Positions 44,178 through 52,265 of a stretch of DNA of 64,000 nucleotides are shown piece after piece. How positions within the stretch are numbered: the stretch's first letter is position 1; each line of letters begins with the position of its first letter. The notes under the pieces were generated by a model. It had not been told where the DNA came from and made no database searches. It saw only the letters and a list, made by a program, of their open reading frames with translations. The translations under genes were made by a program, and so were the position numbers. The DNA lies in assembly GCA_902771595.1 (NCBI GenBank), contig CACXXH010000004.1, positions 1 through 64,000 of the forward strand, written 5' to 3'. The stretch comes from Fibrobacter succinogenes (GTDB lineage Bacteria; Fibrobacterota; Fibrobacteria; Fibrobacterales; Fibrobacteraceae).

Positions 44178-46307
44178 ATGAAAAGGACAATCATTACAAC
44201 CGCCCTCGTGGCAGCATCAATTGCCTCAGCCGCAAACATTACCGTAGACCCGACTGCCACCGCGCAGAAGGTCATCGGGTTCGGTGCCGGCGCCGCCTAC
44301 TACCAGAGCTGGATTGCCGCCATGAGTTCTTCGATGCTGAAGGACTTCTACGACACCGCTTTCACGGGACTCAACCTCTCGTTTCTCCGCATCGGCAACT
44401 GGAAACAGGATGACACTACGAGCATCGTCGCCGATGCCGCCATCATCAAGGCAGGCAGGGAGCGTCTCGGCAACCGCTTCAAAATCGAAATGTCCAGCTG
44501 GTCTGCCCCGGGCCGCCTCAAGCCGAGCGGCAGCGTAAACGGTAGCGTGAACGGTCAGAAAGTCAAGAGCCAGAATATGCTCAAGACCTCCAACAGCGAC
44601 CCGTACGGAAAGTTCGTCTACAGCGAATTCGCCCACTGGTGGAAGACATCCCTGCAGGCTTACGAGAAGATGGGCATTACCCCCGACTACATCAGCCTCC
44701 AGAACGAACCCGACATGGAAGCCGATTACGAAGAGACTCTGTTCGACCCCAACGAAGGTGAAATTGCCGGCTACAAGCAGGCGCTCCAGGCCGTGCGCGA
44801 TTCTATCAAGACGCTTGCCAACCCGCCGAAGATTATCGGCCCCGAACCGCTCGGCATCGGCTACAGCAACTTCGAAAAGTATGTGAAGGCTCTCGACAAC
44901 AATAACCTCGACGGTTACGCCTACCACCTTTACCACGCCGGCGACGGAAACGACAATTCCGGTACGAACTACCTGAATCCCGAAAACTTCCGCAAGGCCA
45001 TGACCAATATCGCGAAAAACTACGGGAGCGACACCAAGCCCATCATCATGACCGAGTTCTGCACCATGGAAAACGAGGTTCGCGAACAGGACATGCTGGG
45101 CCTCGCCCACATCATGCAGGTTGGCTTCACGAGCGGAAAGCTGAACGCATACATCGCCTGGGAACTCTTCTGGGGCGAACCGAACGGGCAGCTCATCGGC
45201 GTGTGCCCGGGTAATGGCTGGAGCAGCTGTACCGAAGCAAAGCTCTACATCAACCCCGAATACCACGCCATGCGCCACTACTCCAAGTTCGTGAACCCGG
45301 GTTGGCGCGTGGTGAGCTCCACGGCTGACGGTTCCAACGTGTATGCGGTCGCCTTCCGCAGCGCCGACTGCGACTCCATTACCGTCGTCGCCATCAACAA
45401 GGGTTCGGCACAGAACCTGAACCTCTCCGTGAACGGCTACGCCCCGATTTCCGCGGTGCAGTCCACCGAAAACGGCGCCAAGAGCAAGAGCATCACGGCT
45501 AGCGCCATCATCGACGCTCCGGCAAAATCCATCACGACAGTCGTGTTCACCACGAGCAATACGGCTGCGCTCCAGTGCGAAGACTCCCCCATCGAAGATC
45601 CCTATATCGATCCGAGCAGCCAGATTGGTGATTCGCTCGTCATCGTGGACTACGCAAACGAATCGAGCGCCGGCACATGGAGCAGCGATGCGAGCCTCGG
45701 CAAGGTCACGTTCGAAACCACCCCGCTCGACGGCATTTCAAAATATGTAAAAGTCCCGCTCGCCGATTGCGCTCAGGATGAATGCGGCTACCAGCACGCC
45801 CTCTTCACCATTCCCGACGCGGCCGCCGTGAAGGACCCGCTCACCAAGTGCAAGGAACTCGTGTTCACCATGCGCAGCATCAATACCGACGACGCCTCCG
45901 TGAACATCGGCGGCGCAGGCGGCAGCACCTGGAGCAACTATCAGTATGGCAACAACGCCCCCGCAGGCGCCTGGGACCAGGTCTCCGTACCGCTCGATAA
46001 CGAAATCGACTCGACCGGCGCACCCTTCGGTTCTACGCAGCTCTCGTTCAACAGCGACAACGCGGGCATCTACATCGCAAAGATCGTGGCAACCGGCTGC
46101 GGCACACACGCCATCAAGGGAATGAACACGAACTTCGCCGCAAACGACATGAATGCCGAAGCCAAGGTGTTCGACCTGAACGGCAACCTGCTCTGGAGCG
46201 GCATCAAGGGCCAGGCGTTCAACGCCGACGGCACCATCCGCCTCGACCTGAACAAGGGCCTGTACATCGTGAAGACGAAGGCTTCTACCATGAAAGCGGT
46301 GAAATAA
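44178..46307 (+). CDS. Secreted GH30 family glycoside hydrolase (glucuronoxylanase-like) with C-terminal modules
   Basis: A 709-residue exported enzyme. The ATG at 44178, with AAGGA 7 bases upstream, gives a signal peptide ending SIASA; the longer open frame upstream is non-coding repeat sequence. The GH30 (beta/alpha)8 barrel and side beta-domain fill about 20-480: KVIGFGAGAAYYQSW, the acid/base Glu 177 in SLQNEPDME and the nucleophile Glu 293 in MTEFCTMENE. A beta-sandwich module (about 505-650, SLVIVDYANESSAGTWSS to IVATGCG) looks carbohydrate-binding, and the last 60 residues (KVFDLNGNLLWSG to TMKAVK) are a sorting-type tail. It probably cleaves (glucurono)xylan. The gene is bracketed by inverted repeats B and C. 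Confidence 0.92.
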   Translation: MKRTIITTALVAASIASAANITVDPTATAQKVIGFGAGAAYYQSWIAAMSSSMLKDFYDTAFTGLNLSFLRIGNWKQDDTTSIVADAAIIKAGRERLGNRFKIEMSSWSAPGRLKPSGSVNGSVNGQKVKSQNMLKTSNSDPYGKFVYSEFAHWWKTSLQAYEKMGITPDYISLQNEPDMEADYEETLFDPNEGEIAGYKQALQAVRDSIKTLANPPKIIGPEPLGIGYSNFEKYVKALDNNNLDGYAYHLYHAGDGNDNSGTNYLNPENFRKAMTNIAKNYGSDTKPIIMTEFCTMENEVREQDMLGLAHIMQVGFTSGKLNAYIAWELFWGEPNGQLIGVCPGNGWSSCTEAKLYINPEYHAMRHYSKFVNPGWRVVSSTADGSNVYAVAFRSADCDSITVVAINKGSAQNLNLSVNGYAPISAVQSTENGAKSKSITASAIIDAPAKSITTVVFTTSNTAALQCEDSPIEDPYIDPSSQIGDSLVIVDYANESSAGTWSSDASLGKVTFETTPLDGISKYVKVPLADCAQDECGYQHALFTIPDAAAVKDPLTKCKELVFTMRSINTDDASVNIGGAGGSTWSNYQYGNNAPAGAWDQVSVPLDNEIDSTGAPFGSTQLSFNSDNAGIYIAKIVATGCGTHAIKGMNTNFAANDMNAEAKVFDLNGNLLWSGIKGQAFNADGTIRLDLNKGLYIVKTKASTMKAVK

Positions 46308-46317
46308 ATTGATAATA

Positions 46318-46370
46318 GATGATGGATGATGTGGATGTGAAATGACTAATTACACATCCAACACTACACA
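46318..46370. repeat. Intergenic inverted repeat, copy C (ATGTG-type)
   Basis: GATGATGGATGATG leads to the exact arms GGATGTG and CACATCC around AAATGACTAATTA, then AACACTACACAC. It follows the GH30 stop and precedes a strong terminator. Confidence 0.55.
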
Positions 46371-46371
46371 C

Positions 46372-46401
46372 AAAAAAAACGGCCTTGCGGCCGTTTTTTT
46401 T
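46372..46401. terminator. Bidirectional terminator between GH30 and a hypothetical gene
   Basis: An 8-base A-run, CGGCC, loop TTGC, GGCCG and an 8-base T-run: symmetrical, so it can end both convergent transcripts. Confidence 0.92.
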
Positions 46402-46417
46402 CGTTCCAAAAGCAAAG

Positions 46418-47059
46418 CTATTCGCCTTCTTCGAGGGCTTCCTTGAATTCATCGACAATCGCGATGTATTCGTCAATCTTGTCTTCCTTGGAATCCAGGT
46501 ACGAAAGAATCTGGTCCAGATGTTCCTTCTGGAACACGGCCTTGAGCTGGCGGCTCGCGTGGCCCTTGTAACCCCATTCCTTGAGGATTTCATCGGTCAC
46601 GAGGAAGGAATCGTCCATCGAGACAAAACGCATCGGGCCGTAGACCGCCCAGTTGTGTTCCATCTGCATGCATTCCGGTTCCTGCAGTTCGGGATTGGAC
46701 ATGAAGCGCTGGATGTGGCGGGTACGCACGTCCTTAATCTTGTCGATGCGCATGTAACCCATAATCAGGTACTTGTTGCGCTTTTCGGAATCACTCAGGC
46801 CCTCATAGCGGGTCCCGAACAGAATGTAGCGGCTCTTCGCACGCACAATGGCATTGATGTTCTTTACGTTGCAGCAGCTCATCAGGCCGTAAGTGCTGGT
46901 TTCGTAGTTCGGTTCGTAGAAGAAACCCTTGCCGTTTTCGTTCAGCTGGTCACGCACCGGCATTTCGGACTGGTGACTGGTTTCCACGTAAAGCAGGCTA
47001 CCGGCGGCATTGCCTCGGTAATCCTGCCAACCTTCGAGATTGATTTGTGTTTTCGGCAT
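46418..47059 (-). CDS. Conserved-looking hypothetical protein
   Basis: A 213-residue soluble protein that I do not recognise. The ATG at 47059 (MPKTQINLEGWQDYRG) is preferred to a start five codons earlier. It has no signal peptide or membrane helix. A central segment, KSRYILFGTRYEG then KYLIMGYMRIDKI, has the strand pattern of small beta-barrel folds such as EVE/ASCH/PUA-like domains, which often bind modified bases or RNA, but this is a weak impression. Two adjacent cysteines (SCCNV) and an acidic, helical C-terminus (YLDSKEDKIDEYIAIVDEFK) are notable. It is alone on its strand between the GH30 terminator and murI, with 86 bases to murI. Confidence 0.7.
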   Translation of the reverse strand: MPKTQINLEGWQDYRGNAAGSLLYVETSHQSEMPVRDQLNENGKGFFYEPNYETSTYGLMSCCNVKNINAIVRAKSRYILFGTRYEGLSDSEKRNKYLIMGYMRIDKIKDVRTRHIQRFMSNPELQEPECMQMEHNWAVYGPMRFVSMDDSFLVTDEILKEWGYKGHASRQLKAVFQKEHLDQILSYLDSKEDKIDEYIAIVDEFKEALEEGE

Positions 47060-47145
47060 ATTACATCTACTCACTATGATAAAAAAAACACAAGCGGACC
47101 TAAACAGGTTCGTCAGTTACAATCGCAAAATACATTTTTTATAAG

Positions 47146-47955
47146 TTACAGGACAACTGATTCGGCAGATATCCCATCAATTCCGAACAAAAAGGCGCCT
47201 TTTTCAAAGAATTTTGCAGTATCGGACGTCAAATAGGTCGTTTTTCCGCCCTTGGAGAGGCGAGCGTCCATCTCCGGGTGGCGCTTGAGGTAATCGAGCG
47301 TCTTGTTGGCCACGATATCGCCCTGGAAAACGAGCCGAACCTGCGGTGGCAGTGCGGCGCGTATCTCCGCCTCCAAAAGCGGGTAGTGCGTGCAGGCCAA
47401 GAGCACCGTATCGATCTGCGGGTCCTCGGCCAGGAGCGCGTCGACATCCTTCTTGACAAAGAAGGCCGCCCCCTCGGTACCGCGTTCCCCGTACTCCACC
47501 AGCGGGACCCACATGGGGCAGGCGTGCTGGGTAACCTTCAGTTCAGGGAAAAAGTTGTGAATTTCAATCCCGTAGCTGTTCGAAGACACCGTGCCCGAGG
47601 TCGCAAAAATCCCGATGTGCCCCGTCTTGCTGAAGCGTCCAATCTCTTCGGTCGTGGGCCTGATAATGCCGAGCACCCTCTTGTCCGGAAATTCATAAGG
47701 CAGCACGTCTTGCTGGATGCTCCGGAGAGCGCGCGCCGAAGCCGTATTGCAGGCGAGAATCACGAGCGGACATCCCCTGCCGAAAAGTTCGCGCACGGCC
47801 TGGAGGGTATAACGGTATATGGTCTCGAAACTCCTGGAACCATAGGGCGCACGCGCATTGTCGCCCAGATACAAGAAGTCGTAGCCGGGCAGGGCCTTCT
47901 TGAGGTTCTGCAATATGGTGAGTCCGCCGAACCCGGAATCGAAAACGCCTATCAT
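47146..47955 (-). CDS. murI: Glutamate racemase
   Basis: A 269-residue cofactor-free racemase supplying D-glutamate for peptidoglycan. FDSGFGGLTIL at the N-terminus, YLGDNARAPYGSR, VILACNTASARAL (first catalytic Cys), GTVSSNSYG and LLACTHYPLLE (second catalytic Cys) are all present. Length is typical. Its ATG overlaps the stop of the upstream helicase-acyltransferase gene (ATGA, 47952-47955), so the two are translated in tandem. That neighbour also carries a cell-envelope (PlsC) domain, consistent with an envelope-biogenesis unit. Confidence 0.95.
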   Translation of the reverse strand: MIGVFDSGFGGLTILQNLKKALPGYDFLYLGDNARAPYGSRSFETIYRYTLQAVRELFGRGCPLVILACNTASARALRSIQQDVLPYEFPDKRVLGIIRPTTEEIGRFSKTGHIGIFATSGTVSSNSYGIEIHNFFPELKVTQHACPMWVPLVEYGERGTEGAAFFVKKDVDALLAEDPQIDTVLLACTHYPLLEAEIRAALPPQVRLVFQGDIVANKTLDYLKRHPEMDARLSKGGKTTYLTSDTAKFFEKGAFLFGIDGISAESVVL

Positions 47956-50108
47956 ACGGCGGCATCCATCCTGTCGCGGACAAGGTGCATCAAGTCCCTG
48001 CGCGGGTCAAGTTGACCGCGTTCGGCAATCAGCGCCTTCACGTCTACAGGTTCAAGAATCTTCACCGTCACCTTGCATCGAGAGGAATCCTTGCGGTGTT
48101 CCCAAGTAAAACCGGAGCCCTTGATATAGACCGGGAGAATAGTAGCCTCGGTCTCCGCCGCAAGCCTGAACCCGCCGCTCTTGAACGGGACCATGTTTTC
48201 GTCCTTGCCACGGGTTCCTTCCGGGAAAATAAACAGCCTCGGGGCGCGGCCCTTCGCCATCGCCTCGCGGATAAGTTTTGCGCCGCCGCCCTTTTCGCGG
48301 TTGATAAGCACGCAGCCAATCTTCTTCATCCAGAATCCAAGGAACGGGATGAACCGCAGTTCGGCCTTCGCGATAAAACCGATGGTACGTTCAATAGCAA
48401 GGAAAATTATCGGGATGTCCGCATACGAATTGTGGTTGCCCATCACGAACACAGGGCGCGTCCAATCGACACGACCAAGGATGGCCTGATCTTCGACTGA
48501 AAGATCAATCCGCAAAACCTTCATGCAGAACCGGGCAAAGCTTTGAATTTTCTTGTCCAGCCAGAGGTCGACTTCCTTGCGCCTGAAAATCAACATAAAC
48601 GGCAGAATCAGCATATGTACGAACATGTACGAAAGTACCAAGACGACAACGCGGATTTTGAACAAAATAATAGGCATATAGAAATCCTGCTGGTTTTTCG
48701 CGTTGCGGGGCAGGAACCTCGACCGCCTGTAATTGCGGAGACGGCCCTTCCAGTAACGCTGTTTACAATATAACAAAATCAGGTATGCCTCAGCCCGCGT
48801 GACCCCGACATAATAGAGCCGCCGTTCTTCATCCAGCTGCTTTTTCCGCTCTCGCCTGCGGCCGCCGCACTCCCCGGGGGTGAGCCCTTCGGCAAGCCCG
48901 GCATAAAAAACCACAGCGTACTGCAAGCCCTTCGATGCGTGCACCGTTTCCACGTGGATTCCGTCTTCGACCGTACCATCTTCCACCTCCTCGCCCGCCA
49001 TCGGCAGTTCCGCATCGCGCAAGACTTGCTCGTAGTAGACGCGCTGGCGGTTGTACCGCACCAAGATGGCGAAATTTTTCCAGGCGAGGTCATAACTTTC
49101 GCGCAGTTCCTTTATCTTGCAGATAATCTTGAGCATTTCCTCGATGGGCGTTTCGGATACCCACACCTCGGGAGGGCGGTTCTCCCTGAAAATCGGGTTG
49201 CCTCCCGAGCCCTTCGGGTTCCCCGCCCGCAACACCTTGCGGAGCCTGAGCGGCTTGTTTTCGAAGATGTCATTGGCGAGGTGCAGAATGCTCGGCGTGG
49301 AACGGTAATTCCACTCCAGCCGGATAAGCGTACTCTGCTTAAAATCCTCGCAGAACCGGTTTATGTTCCCGATATCCGCACCACGGAACCCGTATATAGC
49401 CTGGTCATCGTCGCCGACTACAAACAAACTATTCCTATCCCCCAGGAGCGCCTTCACCATGCGGTACTGCGACGGGTTTATATCCTGATATTCATCCACC
49501 AGGATTTCCGTCCACTGCCGCTGGAAAAACGCACGGGCCTCTTCGTGATCTTCGAGCAGGTGTATCGCCTGAAATATCAAATCCTCGAACACGACCTGCC
49601 CGCTGTCGAGCACGGACTGCCGGAGTATCCCGAGGCGAGACGCGAATTTCGATTGCAAGGTATCGTCGAAGAGGTTTTCGCGATTGAACTTCGCCCCGCG
49701 AACATGGAGCCGCGAAAGTTCTTCCATAAAATCGCGGTCCGCCGATTCCTGCGGCACGGGAGGTTTCTTGAACCCGACCATCTCGTAAGCGAACACATTC
49801 CCTATTTTCTGCTTGAGCATGTAGAGCGCAAGCGAATGAAACGTGCAAAGCCGCACGCCCGCTCCGGGGAACAGCGCCTGCACGCGCTCCCGCATTTCGG
49901 ATGCGGCCGCCGCCGTGAACGTGAGCGCCAAGATGTTTTCGGGATTCACGCCCATGGCGATGCGGTACTGGATCCGCTTCGTAAGGACGGACGTCTTGCC
50001 CGAGCCCGCCCCCGCAAGGATAAGCAGTTGCGCCCCTTTTTGATGATCGTGTAAAACGGCTGCGCGCTGGTCTGCGTTCAGACCGCGCAAGATGCTCTCG
50101 GCATCCAT
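47952..50108 (-). CDS. Fusion of a compact UvrD-like helicase and a PlsC-type acyltransferase
   Basis: One continuous 718-codon frame holds two unrelated enzymes. Residues 1 to about 472 are a short SF1A helicase: Walker A GAGSGKT (33-39), DEYQDINPSQY, GDDDQAIYGFRGA, WNYRST, TVHASKGLQYAVVF and YYVGVTRAEA, with small 1B/2B regions. Residues about 478-718 are a 1-acyl-glycerol-3-phosphate acyltransferase: hydrophobic helix (VVVLVLSYMFVHMLILPFML), catalytic NHNSYAD (558-564), FPEGTRG (628-634) and INRE. The join falls at QQDFY-MPIIL; Met 478 (48677) is preceded by AGGA 7 bases upstream, so an acyltransferase-only product could also be made. Start ATG 50108 with GAGG. A stop-loss between two former genes, or a sequence error at one base, would also explain it. 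Confidence 0.88.
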   Translation of the reverse strand: MDAESILRGLNADQRAAVLHDHQKGAQLLILAGAGSGKTSVLTKRIQYRIAMGVNPENILALTFTAAAASEMRERVQALFPGAGVRLCTFHSLALYMLKQKIGNVFAYEMVGFKKPPVPQESADRDFMEELSRLHVRGAKFNRENLFDDTLQSKFASRLGILRQSVLDSGQVVFEDLIFQAIHLLEDHEEARAFFQRQWTEILVDEYQDINPSQYRMVKALLGDRNSLFVVGDDDQAIYGFRGADIGNINRFCEDFKQSTLIRLEWNYRSTPSILHLANDIFENKPLRLRKVLRAGNPKGSGGNPIFRENRPPEVWVSETPIEEMLKIICKIKELRESYDLAWKNFAILVRYNRQRVYYEQVLRDAELPMAGEEVEDGTVEDGIHVETVHASKGLQYAVVFYAGLAEGLTPGECGGRRRERKKQLDEERRLYYVGVTRAEAYLILLYCKQRYWKGRLRNYRRSRFLPRNAKNQQDFYMPIILFKIRVVVLVLSYMFVHMLILPFMLIFRRKEVDLWLDKKIQSFARFCMKVLRIDLSVEDQAILGRVDWTRPVFVMGNHNSYADIPIIFLAIERTIGFIAKAELRFIPFLGFWMKKIGCVLINREKGGGAKLIREAMAKGRAPRLFIFPEGTRGKDENMVPFKSGGFRLAAETEATILPVYIKGSGFTWEHRKDSSRCKVTVKILEPVDVKALIAERGQLDPRRDLMHLVRDRMDAAV

Positions 50109-50171
50109 AATCAACCTCGATGGAATGGGGCGATTCTAGCTCCGCGCCCCGCTATCTAAAAAATCAGGTAC

Positions 50172-51173
50172 TTACCTGACAGCCTTAGCAGTCGACGACT
50201 TCCCTCCCAAGAGGAAGACGAACGCGCCAAACAAACTCAGAATCAAACTCACAAAATAAGCGAGCAGCTGGATTACTACCGATTCGAGGCTCGCCACGCC
50301 GGCACGGGCGAAGAGCGTCTGCGCCAAGAGTTCACGCGGGCCGAAACCGCCGATGGATATCGGGAGCGCGCTCACGATGGCGACCAGCGGGATGTAGTAG
50401 AAATACCAAGAAATAGAAAGCGTAACGCCCACCGCAATACCGCAGTAGAAATGCACGAAGATGCGGAGCGCCTGCGTTGCAAAAGAAAGGAGCGATATCT
50501 GGCACCAGAGCTTGAACGAACGGAAATGAGTAAAGCGTTCGAACATGTGCACGAGGCGCTCGCCAATGGACTGCGGCAAGAACCGCGACATGACGTTCGT
50601 GCAGAGGCGCCCGATGCGGCGGCTGCAGAGGCCCGCGAACAACGCGCAGAAGCCGAGGAAAATCCAGATAGACGGCCAGATGAAGGAACGCTGCGTCTCG
50701 TCGTGCACAAAGAACAAGGCACCCATCGCGAGGGCAAACAAAGTAACAAAGAACAAACCGTACAGGCGATCGAAGAACGTCGCGGTGAGGCCCGCGCCCA
50801 CGGTATCTTGCCCGCCCTGCATGCGGATGTCGTAGACCTTCTTCACGTCGCCGCCCACGTTACCCGGCATGAAGTTGTTGAAGAACAGACCCACGTAGTA
50901 AAGCTTGAGCAGATGCCCGTAGCTCAGGTGGACGCCCTGCCGTTCGAGCAAAAGTTTCCACTGCAGACACGCCGTGAAATTCGACGCGGCAAGGCACACC
51001 AGCGCAAACGTAAACGGGAGGATGCCCTCCACAGAGAACAGCCTGTACAAATCGCTGATATCCCAATCCGGAGCGCTCACGATATTCCTGTACACGAAAA
51101 ACGCCGGGACAATGGTCACCAGGAGTTTAGCCAGGAACACAAGCGAAGACTTCAGTTTGGGATGGAGCGACAT
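50172..51173 (-). CDS. Membrane protein of the UPF0104/LPG synthase transmembrane (flippase-like) family
   Basis: A 333-residue integral membrane protein with about eight helices. It has the family pattern SNFTACLQWKLLLERQG, LLKLYYVGLFFNNFMPGNVG, GGDVKKVYDIR and SALPISIGGFGPRELL, as in the transmembrane part of lysylphosphatidylglycerol synthases and AglD-type proteins, but lacks a C-terminal aminoacyltransferase domain. Such stand-alone members may flip lipids or help glycan assembly. It starts 7 bases after the upstream methyltransferase gene, so the two are co-transcribed, and lies 63 bases before the fusion gene start. Confidence 0.85.
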   Translation of the reverse strand: MSLHPKLKSSLVFLAKLLVTIVPAFFVYRNIVSAPDWDISDLYRLFSVEGILPFTFALVCLAASNFTACLQWKLLLERQGVHLSYGHLLKLYYVGLFFNNFMPGNVGGDVKKVYDIRMQGGQDTVGAGLTATFFDRLYGLFFVTLFALAMGALFFVHDETQRSFIWPSIWIFLGFCALFAGLCSRRIGRLCTNVMSRFLPQSIGERLVHMFERFTHFRSFKLWCQISLLSFATQALRIFVHFYCGIAVGVTLSISWYFYYIPLVAIVSALPISIGGFGPRELLAQTLFARAGVASLESVVIQLLAYFVSLILSLFGAFVFLLGGKSSTAKAVR

Positions 51174-51180
51174 ATGAATA

Positions 51181-51960
51181 CTAGGGCTTGCGTCCGATGA
51201 CGCCGATAGAGAGCTGCGTATAGTGCATTACAGGAACAGAGACCAGCGCATCGAGCAAAGCGTCCTTCGCCTTCTGGTACATGGTCCCGTTCAAGGGATA
51301 CTTCGGGAGTTCGACACCCAGCTTGAAGCCGAGTTCTCGCAACATGCGGTAGAACAGGTTCGGGCGCATCCAGTCGCCGTAGGCGTATTCGCACTTGAAT
51401 CCGGCATCGACCATCAGCTTCTTCAGCTGTCCCATGGTGAACTGCTTTTCCCATCCGGCAAACCACTTGTCCATCGCGATAAGGATATGCTTGATGATCG
51501 TGTAAGGGTGCACCGTCTGCGGCACATCGCAAAGGCAGCAACCGCCATGCTTCAAGATGCGGTAGTTTTCCTGAATGAGCGGAAGCGAGTTCTTGAAATG
51601 TTCAGCAAGTCCCTGGTGGAAAACGAGATCGAAAGTGCAATCGGGGAAAGGCGCCTTGAAGGCGTCACCGCGCACCAGCTTCAGGTTTTCGTAAAGGTTT
51701 TCGCGGGCTCGAAGGCCGTCTACAATCTTGAGGCTATTTTCAGCAAAATCGAGCACGTAGACTTCGGCACCCAAGCGCGCAAGTTCAGCACTGTCGCGAC
51801 CCGTACCGGCACCCACTTCGAGCACCTTGAGCCCCTCGAGTTTAAAATTTTTTTTGATGGCGTTCAGCACGGACGGCGAAGACGGATAAACCTTCCCCAT
51901 GTCATTTTTCCGCTGCCAAAAACGGTTCCATACAGATTGATCTGGTTCTTTAATTGACAT
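51181..51960 (-). CDS. Class I SAM-dependent methyltransferase
   Basis: A 259-residue methyltransferase. From the ATG at 51960 the SAM motif I is LKVLEVGAGTGRDSAELARLG, followed by VYVLDFAENSL (motif II acidic loop), LVRGDAFKAPFPDCTFDLVFHQG (motif IV) and ENYRILKHGGCCLCDVP. It is of the UbiE/Methyltransf_11 kind; the acceptor is unknown. Its C-terminus (WFAGWEKQFTMGQLKKLMVDAGF) is typical for small-molecule or lipid methylation. Adjacent to a flippase-like gene, so an envelope lipid acceptor is plausible. No Shine-Dalgarno; TATATT lies 9 bases upstream. The longer frame starting at 52002 is rejected. Confidence 0.87.
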   Translation of the reverse strand: MSIKEPDQSVWNRFWQRKNDMGKVYPSSPSVLNAIKKNFKLEGLKVLEVGAGTGRDSAELARLGAEVYVLDFAENSLKIVDGLRARENLYENLKLVRGDAFKAPFPDCTFDLVFHQGLAEHFKNSLPLIQENYRILKHGGCCLCDVPQTVHPYTIIKHILIAMDKWFAGWEKQFTMGQLKKLMVDAGFKCEYAYGDWMRPNLFYRMLRELGFKLGVELPKYPLNGTMYQKAKDALLDALVSVPVMHYTQLSIGVIGRKP

Positions 51961-52084
51961 AACGGGCAAAATATACGAAAAAAGCGTAATACAATACCAC
52001 AAAAAACGAAAAAGAGGGAGCGCAAAACCCGCTCACGACGATTTTCATCTCCGGGCCCACGACTTTCTATTTACAAAATTCGTG

Positions 52085-52111
52085 ACATTTGTTACATTTT
52101 GTAACAAATGT
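52085..52111. promoter_or_regulatory. Perfect 12-bp palindrome, candidate activator site
   Basis: ACATTTGTTACA (52085-52096), TTT, TGTAACAAATGT (52100-52111). Its centre lies about 140 bases before the predicted start of the sigma factor transcript, the usual distance for enhancer-type activators of sigma-54. It could also act on the divergent methyltransferase gene. Confidence 0.65.
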
Positions 52112-52211
52112 AGAGCTTTTCAGCCGTTTTATGACAATTTTCAACAGGAAAAGACCTCCAGAACCCCTTAAAAAAGCGCATTTTACAGAATTCGTCTAAA
52201 AATTTACACTT

Positions 52212-52228
52212 TTGGCACGTTACTTGCT
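52212..52228 (+). promoter_or_regulatory. Near-perfect sigma-54 (RpoN) promoter
   Basis: TTGGCACGTTACTTGCT matches the consensus TGGCACG-N4-TTGCW at every fixed position. The GG (52214-52215) and GC (52226-52227) are 10 bases apart, as required. Predicted start of RNA near 52239, 27 bases before the sigma factor ATG. Confidence 0.8.
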
Positions 52229-52265
52229 AATAAAAAAAGCGATATTTAAGGTGCAAGGAAATAAA

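Larger units (their letters stand above)
51961..52265. other. 305-base divergent region with control sites
   Basis: Non-coding. It holds the -10 element of the minus-strand methyltransferase (TATATT, 51975-51970), a 12-bp palindrome at 52085-52111 and a sigma-54 promoter at 52212-52228. Upstream A/T-rich stretches (AAAATTTACACTTTT) precede the promoter. No open frame longer than a few codons is convincing. Confidence 0.7.
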
